A DNA stretch of 64,000 nucleotides from Undibacterium sp. KW1 (GTDB taxonomy: Bacteria > Pseudomonadota > Gammaproteobacteria > Burkholderiales > Burkholderiaceae_D), in contig NZ_AP018439.1 in NCBI RefSeq assembly GCF_009937955.1, positions 4,836,001 to 4,900,000 on the forward strand. The letters run 5' to 3'. The number at the start of each line of letters is the position of its first letter. The stretch's first letter is position 1. Positions 52,424-61,410 of the stretch are shown here, in pieces. Both the position numbers and the translations under genes were made by a program. The notes beneath the pieces were generated by a model. The model was not told the origin of the DNA. It saw only the letters and a program-made list of their open reading frames with translations, and searched no databases.

Positions 52424-52876
52424 TCAATTGCCTTTATAAATCCCTGCTTCCAGCGTGTAGTCGCCGCTGCGTACATAGTACGTGGATTTATTTTCCAGTT
52501 GTTTGGTGACGGGATTATTGTAGCGGTAATCGACCCAGCCTTTGCCCTTGGCTTTTGCGCCTTCGACGATTTCCTTGCGGAAGAGTTTGCCGTCTGCATC
52601 TGGCAAGACGATCATGTTCTTGCCGATCAGCTTGGGATTGACGGGATGGGCCAGGGTGGTGCCATCGAGACTACGTACAACGAGATACATTTCGCCTTTG
52701 ACAAATTCAGGGTTTTTGTTATTGACCTCTTTGATGAGTGCTTCAATACTGTTTTTCTTGACATAGGCCAGACCTTTTTCAACCATGTCGATGGCATCAG
52801 ACGGGTTGTCGGCGTAAGCGCCAGGGGTAATCATGGAGCAGAACAAGACCAGAAAAATCACTGCACGTCGTTTCAT
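52424..52876 (-). CDS. Exported single-Cache-domain protein
   Basis: The ATG at 52876 has an AGGGGAG site upstream. The product is 150 residues with a signal peptide (MKRRAVIFLVLFCSMITPGAYADN). The rest (DAIDMVEKGLAYVKKNSIEALIKEVNNKNPEFVKGEMYLVVRSLDGTTLAHPVNPKLIGKN, then GWVDYRYNNPVTKQLENKSTYY) fits the sCache_2 small-molecule sensor fold, including DGTTLAHPVNPKLIGKN. It lacks a transducer or kinase part, so it is a periplasmic binding protein or an orphan sensor. Confidence 0.8.
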   Translation of the reverse strand: MKRRAVIFLVLFCSMITPGAYADNPSDAIDMVEKGLAYVKKNSIEALIKEVNNKNPEFVKGEMYLVVRSLDGTTLAHPVNPKLIGKNMIVLPDADGKLFRKEIVEGAKAKGKGWVDYRYNNPVTKQLENKSTYYVRSGDYTLEAGIYKGN

Positions 52877-53055
52877 CGCGTCTCCCCTTATGGTGATTTG
52901 TTGGCTCAGTATAGGCAAGTAGCATGGGCGAGACAAGTCAAATATCATTAAAGAAATACGGCATTGACATGTGCAAGCAAGATGGAGTTTAATGCGAAAA
53001 TTACCAATTCAACACTATTACCAACTTGGTTCCAGCTAAACTAGCTGTGAGCAGG

Positions 53056-53331
53056 TCAGCTTGCATCCCCCTGCCACATCGATACGAAAAAACTATCCCC
53101 GAGTTCCTCCTGCAAATTTATTGCCAGCTCTTTAGCCATTGCGATGAAATCATTTTCTGCATCGATGCTGTCGAAACCGCATGTCTTTTGAGCACGGCCG
53201 ATAGAATAGATCTTCCTGGCCTGCGTAGGCGCACAAAGCCATTCATCAATGCTATCCAATTGAAGTAAGAACCAGTTGTGAGTTGAGTTCTGATCAACCA
53301 GGGAAGTTGAAGTCACGTCTGACTGCGACAA
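53056..53331 (-). CDS. Small hypothetical protein
   Basis: A 91-residue acidic protein. No signal peptide or family was identified. The start is uncertain: only TTG at 53331 or GTG at 53316 is available in frame. Its 5' end overlaps the 3' end of the gene at 53294-53758 by about 38 bases, so it may be translationally coupled to it. Confidence is modest. Confidence 0.45.
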   Translation of the reverse strand: MSQSDVTSTSLVDQNSTHNWFLLQLDSIDEWLCAPTQARKIYSIGRAQKTCGFDSIDAENDFIAMAKELAINLQEELGDSFFVSMWQGDAS

Positions 53332-53758
53332 AGCCGGGATAGGCAGTCTTCCTGACGAAACTCATATTTGCAGATTGCCACAAGGTGAGTATGTCATTAT
53401 CTTGCGCAAAGATCAGGTAGCCATTTCCTATATAACCCAATACACCGAGCTTGCCTGCCCGCCCACCAGTAATATACACACTGGCCTCGCCAGTTTTGCT
53501 TATTTTGTGGATAAGTGAAATATTATCCTTGTCCCAGGAGCCGCCGACATAAATATTACCTTCAGCATCAATAGCAAAACCAGTGCTGGGTCTCTCCAGC
53601 TTGTGGAATACTTCCCCCTCGCCACCCTGAGTATATCTGCTGAGCTGTCCGCCAGAAGATTCGACCACAAGTTCATTGCCATGCGCACTGATATAGCAAG
53701 GATGAGCCAAGGCAGCCAGATCACGTACCTTGCCATGCTGATCAATGACTTCCAGCAT
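53294..53758 (-). CDS. Beta-propeller-like hypothetical protein
   Basis: The ATG at 53758 gives about 154 residues. The repeated pattern (HPCYISAHGNELVVESSGGQLSRYT, FAIDAEGNIYVGGSWD, HKISKTGEASVYITGG) is the NHL/WD-type beta-propeller strand rhythm (GN-x-Y-V, DxEGNIYVGG). It lacks a signal peptide. It is too short for a complete seven-bladed propeller, so it could be a partial gene. Its start overlaps the stop of the SDR gene by 17 bases. Confidence 0.6.
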   Translation of the reverse strand: MLEVIDQHGKVRDLAALAHPCYISAHGNELVVESSGGQLSRYTQGGEGEVFHKLERPSTGFAIDAEGNIYVGGSWDKDNISLIHKISKTGEASVYITGGRAGKLGVLGYIGNGYLIFAQDNDILTLWQSANMSFVRKTAYPGFVAVRRDFNFPG

Positions 53759-54599
53759 AAGCAAAGTCACCATCTGTCGATACCGACAAGACCCGCCATT
53801 GCTGCAACTCTTGCTGGTGTTTTTCGAGGCTGGCGCCAACAACCTCTATCGCGTCGGAACCTGCGGCGTAACGCAATGGTGGTTCTGCCATATTGCTGAG
53901 GCTCACCACAGCAGCACCCAGTTTGACCGGGTCACCGGCTTGCTGGTGATTGTAGCTGGCGAAAGTCTCGCGGCTGTTGATGCCGCTGCTGGCGTAGTCG
54001 GCGATGGTTTTGTCACCATAGCGTACCGAAGTTTGATCCAGGAAATCCGTACGGAAGAAGCCGGGTTCAACGATGGTGATGTGTATGCCAAAGCGTGCCA
54101 CTTCCAGCGCCAGTGATTCTGAAAAACCTTCTATGGCGAACTTGCTGGCGCAATACACCGATGCGCTTTCAAAGCCAGCGACACCACCTATTGAAGACAG
54201 GTTGAAGATATGCCCGCGTCTTTGCTCGCGCATCACCGGCAAGGCAGCGCGTGCCATGTTCATGCTGCCATACACATTGGTGTCGAATTGCTGGCGTATC
54301 TCTGCCGTGCTGATTTCTTCAAACAGGCCCAGCTGACCATAGCCCGCATTATTGACCAGCACATCCAGGCTGCCAAACTGTGCGCAGGCTGCCTTGACGG
54401 CGGCTTGTGCCTGGGCTTCATCATTGACATCGAGTGTCAATGCCAGCACCTTGTCGCCATAGCTGGCGAACTGGCTTTGCAGTTTGCTGATATCGCGGCC
54501 AGTGACGACAACCCTGTCGCCGGCATCGAGTGCGGCTTTGGCGATGGCTGCGCCTATGCCACGGGTGGCACCAGTAATTAACCAGGTTTTTTGTTTCAT
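53742..54599 (-). CDS. Short-chain dehydrogenase/reductase (SDR)
   Basis: A 285-residue classical SDR. The N-terminal TGATRGIGAAIAKAALDAGD is the TGxxxGxG nucleotide-binding motif, LVNNAGYG the NNAG motif, and VYCASKFAIEGF the YxxxK catalytic dyad. It should oxidise or reduce an alcohol/ketone with NAD(P). It is divergent from an AraC-type regulator at 54801, which is frameshifted. Confidence 0.93.
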   Translation of the reverse strand: MKQKTWLITGATRGIGAAIAKAALDAGDRVVVTGRDISKLQSQFASYGDKVLALTLDVNDEAQAQAAVKAACAQFGSLDVLVNNAGYGQLGLFEEISTAEIRQQFDTNVYGSMNMARAALPVMREQRRGHIFNLSSIGGVAGFESASVYCASKFAIEGFSESLALEVARFGIHITIVEPGFFRTDFLDQTSVRYGDKTIADYASSGINSRETFASYNHQQAGDPVKLGAAVVSLSNMAEPPLRYAAGSDAIEVVGASLEKHQQELQQWRVLSVSTDGDFAYAGSH

Positions 54600-54800
54600 G
54601 ATCTGCCTTTCAAGGATGACCGCTCATTGCGGAATGTAGCCATGATAGGCAGACAGCGTCATAAGCTAAATGCCGGAAACTTTCTGATTCTTGCCTAATC
54701 CTATTTCTGGCTTCATTCGGCGAGCAAAGTGCCCGGGATTATTGCTATGATGAATGCCTGTTCCTCTCTGGCTCATCTACAAGCAAGATATAAACAAACC

Positions 54801-55741
54801 ATGCAAAACAAGGACGACATCAATCAGCAACTGGCCGCCATGGTCGCCACCTTGGCGCAGCAGGAAGGCTTTACTGCATCAGCACTCGACTATGTGCATT
54901 TCATGCGTAGCGAGCAAGCCTACAGCCGCACGCCGGTGATGTATGAACCCTGCATCTGCATCATCGTGCAGGGGCGCAAGCGCGCCTATCTGGGTGAGGC
55001 CATGTACACCTATGATGCGCGGCAATACCTGGTGGTATCCGCCCCCATGCCTTTTGAGGCGGATACTGAAGCAAGCGCCGAGCAGCCGATGCTGGGCATA
55101 CACCTGGGCATACAGCAGACGCTGGCTGCCGAACTGGCACTGGCGGTGCAGGAAGCACAGCAGTTGCAAGCCGATGTGCCTGCCAACGCCACAATTACCC
55201 CACCTTCATGTATGCCACTCAGGTGGACGATACCCTGGCAGCCGCCGTGCTGCGCCTGTTGCAGGCACTGGCATCACCACTGGAAGCCAGGATACTGGCG
55301 CCTGCCATCGTGCGGGAAATTTATTTCCGCATCCTCATGGGTGAACAGGGTGCGGCAATGCGGGCGGCACTGAACCAGGGCAGTCACTTTCAAAAAATCA
55401 CACGTGCCCTGCGCAAGATACACGATGGCTTCAGTGACAAACTTGATGTCGATAGTCTGGCGCGTGAATCGGGCATGAGCCTGCCCGCCTTTCATCTGCA
55501 CTTCAAACAAGTGACTAGTACCACGCCTATCCAGTACATCAAGGCCATGCGCCTGCACAAGGCGCGCCTGCTGATGATACGTTCAGGCATGAATGCCTAC
55601 ACCGCATCGAATACCGTGGGTTATGAAAGCAGCTCGCAGTTCAGCCGCGAATTCAAGCGCCTGTTTGGCCGCAGCCCTCTCGAAGAAGTCAGGCAAATGC
55701 GCAGTGTCTTGCGCATGCACGAGGGTGCTGGTTTTTCTTAA
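54801..55741 (+). pseudogene. AraC-family regulator with a frameshift
   Basis: The first frame (from ATG 54801) reads the AraC_N cupin-like domain (VMYEPCICIIVQGRKRAYLGEAMYTYDARQYLVVSAPMPFEAD). The second frame (from about 55202) reads FMYATQVDDTLAAAVLRLL, APAIVREIYFRILMGEQG and a C-terminal AraC helix-turn-helix (DVDSLARESGMSLPAFHLHFKQVTS; ...TVGYESSSQFSREFKRLFG). A missing base in the CCCC run near 55198-55201 would rejoin the frames. Either the gene is a pseudogene or the base call is wrong. It is divergent from the SDR gene. Confidence 0.75.
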
Positions 55742-55804
55742 TCAAAATAGAAGGTAAAATAACACCACCCCCTAGCCTGCCTACCTTCAGTAAGGAGTGT
55801 CCCC

Positions 55805-56362
55805 ATGGCGATCACCATAGTCAACAATACTGGCTACGAAGCGTTTCTCACCATCAACAAAGGTGACCTGGTCATCGCGCGCTGGGCACGTGTAGGTAGC
55901 AGCCACAAGTTGGAAATACCGACCCATATCATAGGCACTATCGTTGCCAAGGCCACCTTCCAGAACCGGGAATACGTGTCAGCCAGGATGCAGTTGAACG
56001 ACACCGCCGCTTATATCGCCCAGATAGAGCAGGACCTGGAAAACAAGTCCTATGTATTGCGCCTGTTGGAAAGCGGCAGCAGCGAACCACCCTTCATGCA
56101 GTTGTACAAGACCTGCACACCAGCCGTCAGTTTCATCATCCAGATGCATGGCCTGTTCGAGCAGGAAATCACCCAGTCGCTCGGCTTTATGCCATTCAGA
56201 TTAAGAAGCGGACCAGCCTATATGCTGCAAGCCGTTATCAATGGCATCACCCTGCCGCCGGTGCAATTCAGTGACGAGAATGCGACGATTACGGTAGAGA
56301 CGGTGGAAAATGATCCCGCCGCAGGTTTTTACAGGCTGGACGTGGCGCAATCAAAAACTTGA
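55805..56362 (+). CDS. Hypothetical protein
   Basis: A 185-residue protein with no signal peptide or membrane helix. The beta-rich N-terminus (MAITIVNNTGYEAFLTINKGDLVIARWARVG) and the balanced hydrophobic pattern suggest a soluble beta protein. It is followed on the same strand, 16 bp later, by an EamA transporter gene, so they may be an operon. The family is not recognised. Confidence 0.6.
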   Translation: MAITIVNNTGYEAFLTINKGDLVIARWARVGSSHKLEIPTHIIGTIVAKATFQNREYVSARMQLNDTAAYIAQIEQDLENKSYVLRLLESGSSEPPFMQLYKTCTPAVSFIIQMHGLFEQEITQSLGFMPFRLRSGPAYMLQAVINGITLPPVQFSDENATITVETVENDPAAGFYRLDVAQSKT

Positions 56363-56378
56363 AAACCTGGGGCAAGCA

Positions 56379-56813
56379 ATGAGTACATCCAACGCCTGGT
56401 TTTATTGGGCTGCCCTGTCGGCGATGTTTGCAGCGATGACGGCCATTTTTGCCAAGATAGGCATACAGGGCGTAGATTCTGACCTTGCCACCCTGATCCG
56501 TACCGCCGTCATCATCGTCGTGCTGTCGCTGTTTGTGGTGTATGCCGGTAAATGGGCCAACCCGCTGGCCTTGTCTGGCAAGACCTGGTTGTTTCTGACG
56601 TTGTCCGGCCTGGCCACGGGCGCATCATGGGTATGTTATTTCCGCGCCTTGAAGCTGGGTGATGCATCCAAGGTCGCGCCTGTCGATAAATTCAGCCTGG
56701 TGCTGGTGGCGGCGTTTGCATTTGCGTTCCTCGATGAACGGCCATCCTTGCGGGAATGGGCAGGTATAGGCATGGTGGCGGGCGGGGTTTTGTTGTTGGC
56801 GTTTAAGCGGTGA
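56379..56813 (+). CDS. Half-size EamA (DMT) transporter
   Basis: The ATG at 56379 gives 144 residues with about five hydrophobic helices. The single EamA domain (FYWAALSAMFAAMTAIFAKIGIQGVDSDLATLIRTAVIIVVLSLFV; SGLATGASWVCYFRALKLGDASKVAPVDKFSLVLVAAFAFAFLDERPS) is half the usual ten-helix DMT transporter, and such half-size members act as dimers. The substrate is unknown. Confidence 0.85.
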   Translation: MSTSNAWFYWAALSAMFAAMTAIFAKIGIQGVDSDLATLIRTAVIIVVLSLFVVYAGKWANPLALSGKTWLFLTLSGLATGASWVCYFRALKLGDASKVAPVDKFSLVLVAAFAFAFLDERPSLREWAGIGMVAGGVLLLAFKR

Positions 56814-57204
56814 GCTTGATTTATTGTTTTGAAAAAGACCAAAAATCTTACCACAGAGGCACAGAGACACAGAGAAAGCACGGAGAAAGGCTGAGAGATA
56901 TGTGGGCAGTAGTAAATTGCCTGCATCTTTTAGTTCTCGTTGCCCCCTCTGTGGTGCAGCAGGGATTTCGAACGGCATGCCGTTCGCCTGCGTAACGAAG
57001 ACTGCTTGCAAGCGGTCTTTCCTTCCTCTGTGCCTCTGTGGTGAGTGGTCTTAATTTAGTACGTAGGTTAGGCCGGGCCTCGTTAGGCTAAGGAGTATCA
57101 GCCCAACACTTAGCATTTGCAAACTATATGTCATTTGAAAGCCCAGTGTTGGGCTGATGAAGCGTAGCCCAACCTACAAACCTGGACAAGCTATCAAGCA
57201 GCCC
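56814..57204. other. Intergenic DNA with two inverted-repeat pairs
   Basis: ACCACAGAGGCACAGAGACA (about 56851) pairs with CCTCTGTGCCTCTGTGGT (about 57024). GTAGGTTAGGCCGGGCCTCG (about 57062) and CAGCCCAACACT (57101) pair with AGTGTTGGGCTG and AGCCCAACCTAC (about 57145-57176). No gene was seen. Confidence 0.6.
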
Positions 57205-58230
57205 TTACTTCAAACTCGCCTTCAATTCCCCACCTGCCTGCAACATCGCTGAGCGCACTGCCGGTACCTTGGCCAGCACATTCAACAAACCAAAATCATG
57301 GATCATGCCCTTGTAGCGCACGGTCGTAACCTTGACGCCTGCGGCATCGAGTTTGCGGCCATAGGCTTCGCCTTCATCGCGCAGGACATCGAATTCTGCG
57401 GTCTGTATCAGGGCTGGCGGCAAGCCCTGTAACTGCGCATTGCTCGCGCGCAGTGGCGATGCATAAATCTCCTGGCGTTTGGCAGCGTCGGTCGTGTAAT
57501 TGTCCCAGAACCAATTCATCATATTGCGGGTCAGGAAATGTCCATCGGCAAACTGCTTATAGGATTCATTATTGAAATCAGCATCCGTTACCGGCCACAA
57601 CAGGATTTGTGAACGCAGTTTGGGGCCGCCCTTGTCCTTGGCCATGAGACTGACCACTGCCGCCATATTGCCGCCTACGCTATTGCCTGCGACAGCCAGA
57701 CGGCTGCCATCGACCTGGATTTCCTTGCCGTGTTCTGCAACCCATTTGGTGGCGGCATAAGCCTGCTGGATGGCGACGCCATAACCCGCTTCTGGTGAAG
57801 GTGTGTAATTGACGAAGATGGCAACCGCGCCGGATTCTGCCACCAGGTCGCGCACCAGTCTTTCATGGGTAGGATAATCGCCGAGTACCCAGCCACCACC
57901 GTGGAAGTACATAAAGCCGGGCAAGGTTTTTTTGATGCCAGCCGGACGCACGATCGTGAGTTTGATGTCGCCACCATCGACCCTGATGGTTTTTTCGGAT
58001 ACATCGGCAGCGGGCAATGTCAGCTTGACACCAGCCTGTGCACCGACCAGTACGCCACGTGCATCAGCTACTGGCAATTGTTCCAGCGGCTTGCCGCCCC
58101 CTGCTTCCAGTGCCTGCAAGAAAGCCTGGGTAGTCGGTTCAACACCGGGACTGCCTGCCGCAAAGGCATTGCTGATGGAGAGGCTGATGGCGGTTGCAGC
58201 GAGCAGGGATTTCAGGTGTGTCATGGTCAT
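57205..58230 (-). CDS. Secreted HSL-family alpha/beta hydrolase
   Basis: A 341-residue protein with a signal peptide (MTMTHLKSLLAATAISLSISNAFA). The hormone-sensitive-lipase-type oxyanion motif is MYFHGGGWVLGD, and the nucleophile elbow is GNSVGGNMAAV. EFDVLRDEG carries the Asp and MIHDFGLL the His. The likely function is a secreted esterase/lipase. Upstream lie palindromes of the OhrR type, so it may be peroxide-responsive. Confidence 0.88.
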   Translation of the reverse strand: MTMTHLKSLLAATAISLSISNAFAAGSPGVEPTTQAFLQALEAGGGKPLEQLPVADARGVLVGAQAGVKLTLPAADVSEKTIRVDGGDIKLTIVRPAGIKKTLPGFMYFHGGGWVLGDYPTHERLVRDLVAESGAVAIFVNYTPSPEAGYGVAIQQAYAATKWVAEHGKEIQVDGSRLAVAGNSVGGNMAAVVSLMAKDKGGPKLRSQILLWPVTDADFNNESYKQFADGHFLTRNMMNWFWDNYTTDAAKRQEIYASPLRASNAQLQGLPPALIQTAEFDVLRDEGEAYGRKLDAAGVKVTTVRYKGMIHDFGLLNVLAKVPAVRSAMLQAGGELKASLK

Positions 58231-58345
58231 TTCCTTTTCATGTTATGGCAGTGTGATTACTGCGCGGTGACTACGTTGGGGTGCTACAAACTAGTTTTCT
58301 TTCTTCTTGCCAAAATCTTCTTTTAGCCATCAATTTAAATAAACA

Positions 58346-58372
58346 ACTATTAAATAGCGCACTATATATTTA
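58346..58372. promoter_or_regulatory. OhrR/MarR-like operator, copy 1
   Basis: TTAAATAGCGCACTATATAT then TTA, a near-palindrome about 120 bp upstream of the hydrolase start. It is essentially the same as copy 2 at 58598 and partly matches 59133. Confidence 0.6.
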
Positions 58373-58477
58373 CCAAACTGCTGAAGGCGTAACAAACTCA
58401 CGGGCAGACAAAATCGCCCATGCTTATAGTGTCATTAGCCATCTCTTCAACATCAGCCGTGTCCGCAATATCCCGTA

Positions 58478-58557
58478 GGAGCGGCTTTAGCCGCGAACAT
58501 CCAGCCATATCGATTATTCAAGTTGCGCAGCGATTCGCGACTGAAGCCGCTCCTACG
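58478..58557. repeat. Inverted pair of GGAGCGGC repeats
   Basis: TAGGAGCGGCTTTAGCCGCG and CGCGACTGAAGCCGCTCCTA. A single relative is near 5157. Confidence 0.6.
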
Positions 58558-58597
58558 TCATCAATGCAAATGAGCACTAACAAATAAAATAATAAGC

Positions 58598-58622
58598 TAT
58601 TAAATAGCGCACTATATATTTA
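58598..58622. promoter_or_regulatory. OhrR/MarR-like operator, copy 2
   Basis: TATTAAATAGCGCACTATAT then ATTTA, near the 3' end of the regulator gene. Confidence 0.55.
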
Positions 58623-58648
58623 ATACTCCAAAAATCTCTGAACTATCC

Positions 58649-59122
58649 TCACACATTCTTCATCAATGCCGCGCGCAGGGCCAGTATCTCTTGCTTGAGG
58701 TCACGCGCCTCATCGGCTGAACATTCTGTTGCACACAAGACCGAGGTCGGCAGACTGGCTGCCTGCTTGCGCAAATCACTGCCGGCTTTGGTCAGTGAAA
58801 TGATCACCTGGCGCTCATCTGCGGCTGACCTGACGCGATTGATCAACTCCTGCGCTTCCATGCGTTTGAGCAAGGGCGTCAGCGTGGCTGAATCCAGTAT
58901 CAGGCGCTCACCTATGTCATTGACGGTTTGCTCATCCTGTTCCCACAAGACCATCAGCACCAGGTACTGCGAATAGGTGATCCCCATTTGCTTGAGCAAT
59001 TTGCGGTACAGCTTGTTCATCGCCAGCGAAGTCGAATACAGGGCAAAACAAAGCTGGTCACCCAGTTGCGGCGTTGCCGTTTGCTCTACTTTTGCTGCTG
59101 ATTTGGCGTTTGCGGTTTTCAT
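58649..59122 (-). CDS. ohrR: OhrR-type MarR regulator
   Basis: I use the ATG at 59122 (157 residues), since an upstream ATG at 59131 would put the operator directly against the start. LGDQLCFALYSTSLAMNKLYRKLL contains the reactive Cys25 of OhrR, and ERLILDSATLTPLLKRMEAQELINRVRSAADERQVIISLT is the winged helix. A second Cys pair near residues 130-136 (LCATEC) fits two-Cys OhrR proteins. It should sense organic hydroperoxides and repress itself and neighbours until oxidised. Three operator-like palindromes support this. No ohr gene is in the window. Confidence 0.82.
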   Translation of the reverse strand: MKTANAKSAAKVEQTATPQLGDQLCFALYSTSLAMNKLYRKLLKQMGITYSQYLVLMVLWEQDEQTVNDIGERLILDSATLTPLLKRMEAQELINRVRSAADERQVIISLTKAGSDLRKQAASLPTSVLCATECSADEARDLKQEILALRAALMKNV

Positions 59123-59132
59123 GCTTTGCATT

Positions 59133-59153
59133 TTAAATAGCGCACTATTTATT
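59133..59153. promoter_or_regulatory. OhrR/MarR-like operator, regulator promoter
   Basis: AAATAGCGCACTATTTATTT immediately upstream of the regulator start, consistent with autoregulation. It is the most palindromic of the three copies. Confidence 0.65.
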
Positions 59154-59339
59154 TGCAAGCTATTTTTGAAAAATATTTTTCGATGGAAACCGCAGGACTG
59201 CTAGCAGACAGACCTGAGAAATTCTTCTTTTCTCTACGCTAGCCCGTTGTCTCCACGGTACAGCAGGGAATTCCTGCGGCCCGCGCAGGGTGGTATGTCA
59301 CTCGCCTGCGCAACAAAGACTGCTTGCATGAATCATGGT

Positions 59340-60989
59340 TCAGGTACGCACCAAGCGCAAGTCCGGGCGTTTATGTGGCACATGTCCGGTCACTGTTGAG
59401 CTAACCACCTGCAATTGCGACTTCGCCTTGTGCCCTGCGCCAAGTTTGAATCCATTACTCAGCCGCGTGAGATGGCTGGCATGCTGCTCCATTAGTTTGG
59501 CGGCTGTCGTGGTGGCGCTGAGCAGGATAGCGTCCTTGCGGCTGGCATAGTCGAGATCACTGACGGCATGCCTGATCTGCCTGAGGTCTGCTTCCTGTTT
59601 TTTGCCTGCGGCATCGATTCCTGCCATGAGCTTATTGGCATGCTGCAGGGTGAACAGCAGCTTTTCTGCATCGGCATTGTCCTGGCTGGTCAGCCTGCCA
59701 GCGCGGCCCAGGCTTTCCCATGATTCATTGAGCAGGTTCTTGATTTCATGAACGGCACAGGCAGCGCCTTGTGCAAGGCCGCGTACTTCAGATGCGACAG
59801 TGGCAAAGTACAGTTCAGCGCCCTCTGCAGTCTCAACAGCCTTGCCTTCTACCGTACTCCTGAGCACTGCGGTATCAAGCTGGAAAACAAGTTCATCTAT
59901 CACCTGGATGTTGGTGTCCAGCTTGTCCCAGGCATGCCGCAATTCTGTCATGGCAGCCATTGCCCCGCTGCCTGCCTGCGCTTTTTTAATGGCAAGTTCG
60001 CTGGCTTCGTCAGCAAGCAGCATGGCCTGGCGCGCCTGCTCTGAATTCTGGCGTATGGCTGCGCTCAGGTCCCTGGCGGCCAGGCTAATCTGCGTGTGCG
60101 AGGCGGACTGTTGATCCATGCGCGAGGACAGTTGCGCATTGTTATTCTGTATTTGCACGGATGTCCTGGCTATGCTGCCAGTATGGCGGTGCAAGTCCTT
60201 GCCGATTTTTTCCAGCTCTCTTTGCAGCTGCTGCAGTGAGGCCAGCAAACTGGCATCGTCATGCACATCTGGCGTGATACTGACAGCGTGATTACCATCT
60301 GCCATTTGTCTGGCTATGCGCGCAGCATAAGCAGGCTCACCGCCGAGCTGGTGGTAGATGACATGGATGAGGAAATAAGCCAGTGCAGCGGCCAGCACCA
60401 GGCCCATGCCTATGGCGGCCCACATCAGATTGCTTATCCGGGCATAAGCAGCCTCGGCACTGCCGAACTCTATATTGAGTGTATCAAGTTGCAGGCTGCG
60501 CAGGCTGTCCATGGCGCTGATGACGGGGTCTTTGAGTTTGTCTGCGACGAGCCTGATTTCCTTGAGACTGGCGATGTCAGCGGCGTGCATGGCCTTGATC
60601 GCAGGCAGGGTCACTGCATGGTCGAAGCTGAGACGTGCTGCACTGAGTTCATCCGCTTTTTTCCTGGCATCCTGTGACATGGGGAGTGTCGCAACGTCCA
60701 GCCATAACTGTTCTATGGCGCGCCTGTCGTGTTCCATGGTATCGGCAAGGGTACTGAGTTTTCCGGCGTCCGGTTCAGCCAGTGCTGCAAGGATGGCATG
60801 CCGGTTTGCCAATAACAATTTGTCCATGCTGGCGAGCTTATACAGCCCCAGGCTGCGCTCTTCATGGCTGCTTTTCAAGCTGTCATGCGAGGCTTTCATC
60901 GCATACAGACCCGTCAGCCCCAACAACAGCATGAGTGTACTCATGATACCCATCACCAGCATGAGTCTGGTTTTCAACGTCGTCTTCAT
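59340..60989 (-). CDS. Methyl-accepting chemotaxis protein with degenerate tip
   Basis: The ATG at 60989 gives 549 residues: an N-terminal helix (MLVMGIMSTLMLLLGLTGLYAM), a four-helix-bundle sensor (about 40-190), a second helix (about 192-212, MWAAIGMGLVLAAALAYFLIH), HAMP (about 215-270), and a long signalling coiled coil. Where normal receptors have a highly conserved hairpin (FQTNILALNAAVEAARAGE), this one reads VFQLDTAVLRSTVEGKAVETA then EGAELYFATVASEVRGLAQ, so the CheA/CheW-contact residues are largely lost while flanking SEVRxLAQ is kept. It may be a dominant partner, a non-chemotactic sensor or a decaying gene. Confidence 0.82.
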   Translation of the reverse strand: MKTTLKTRLMLVMGIMSTLMLLLGLTGLYAMKASHDSLKSSHEERSLGLYKLASMDKLLLANRHAILAALAEPDAGKLSTLADTMEHDRRAIEQLWLDVATLPMSQDARKKADELSAARLSFDHAVTLPAIKAMHAADIASLKEIRLVADKLKDPVISAMDSLRSLQLDTLNIEFGSAEAAYARISNLMWAAIGMGLVLAAALAYFLIHVIYHQLGGEPAYAARIARQMADGNHAVSITPDVHDDASLLASLQQLQRELEKIGKDLHRHTGSIARTSVQIQNNNAQLSSRMDQQSASHTQISLAARDLSAAIRQNSEQARQAMLLADEASELAIKKAQAGSGAMAAMTELRHAWDKLDTNIQVIDELVFQLDTAVLRSTVEGKAVETAEGAELYFATVASEVRGLAQGAACAVHEIKNLLNESWESLGRAGRLTSQDNADAEKLLFTLQHANKLMAGIDAAGKKQEADLRQIRHAVSDLDYASRKDAILLSATTTAAKLMEQHASHLTRLSNGFKLGAGHKAKSQLQVVSSTVTGHVPHKRPDLRLVRT

Positions 60990-61410
60990 TGCCCTGCCCC
61001 GGTCGTGAATCTGTATAAATAAAATAGCAAAATCCAGAACTCCCTGCGGCCTCAATGCTTGTCATGTTTTTATTTTTTCAAGACCAGATCGCAAGCGGAA
61101 TTCTTTTACTGTATTAGACAGGAAGTTATAAGAGAATTGCCCGATGGAAAACCGTATTTAGCAATGTTTGACCGTGTGCAATATGAATTCACATTCCTGT
61201 GTAAATGGCATCATCAGTATCTGGATAAACCATCAACTGCGACTTACCATTTCAGCAGATTAACTCAGTGAAGGATACGGTTACGTGCAGAACACTCATG
61301 GACCTGTTTAAAATTCCTGTCAAAAAGACCTTCTTATGTGTGGTATCGAACTGTTAAGACTTGCAAGAAAGCGCATGCTCAGCTCTCCACTCACCCTGAA
61401 GGACAAGACA
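60990..61410. other. Intergenic DNA with no recognised gene
   Basis: About 420 bp, A+T-richer than the flanking genes. An open frame at 61059-61271 has no supporting motif. Promoters of the chemoreceptor and PRC-barrel genes presumably lie here. Confidence 0.45.

Larger units (their letters stand above)
58231..58648. other. Regulatory intergenic region with repeated operators
   Basis: Holds two copies of TATTAAATAGCGCACTATA followed by TATTTA (about 58348 and 58598) and an inverted pair of GGAGCGGC repeats (about 58478 and 58540). No gene was seen. Confidence 0.6.

Noticed and set aside
61059..61271. Small gene between the chemoreceptor and the first PRC-barrel gene
   Set aside because: It has no ribosome binding site and no recognisable motif, and its composition looks non-coding.
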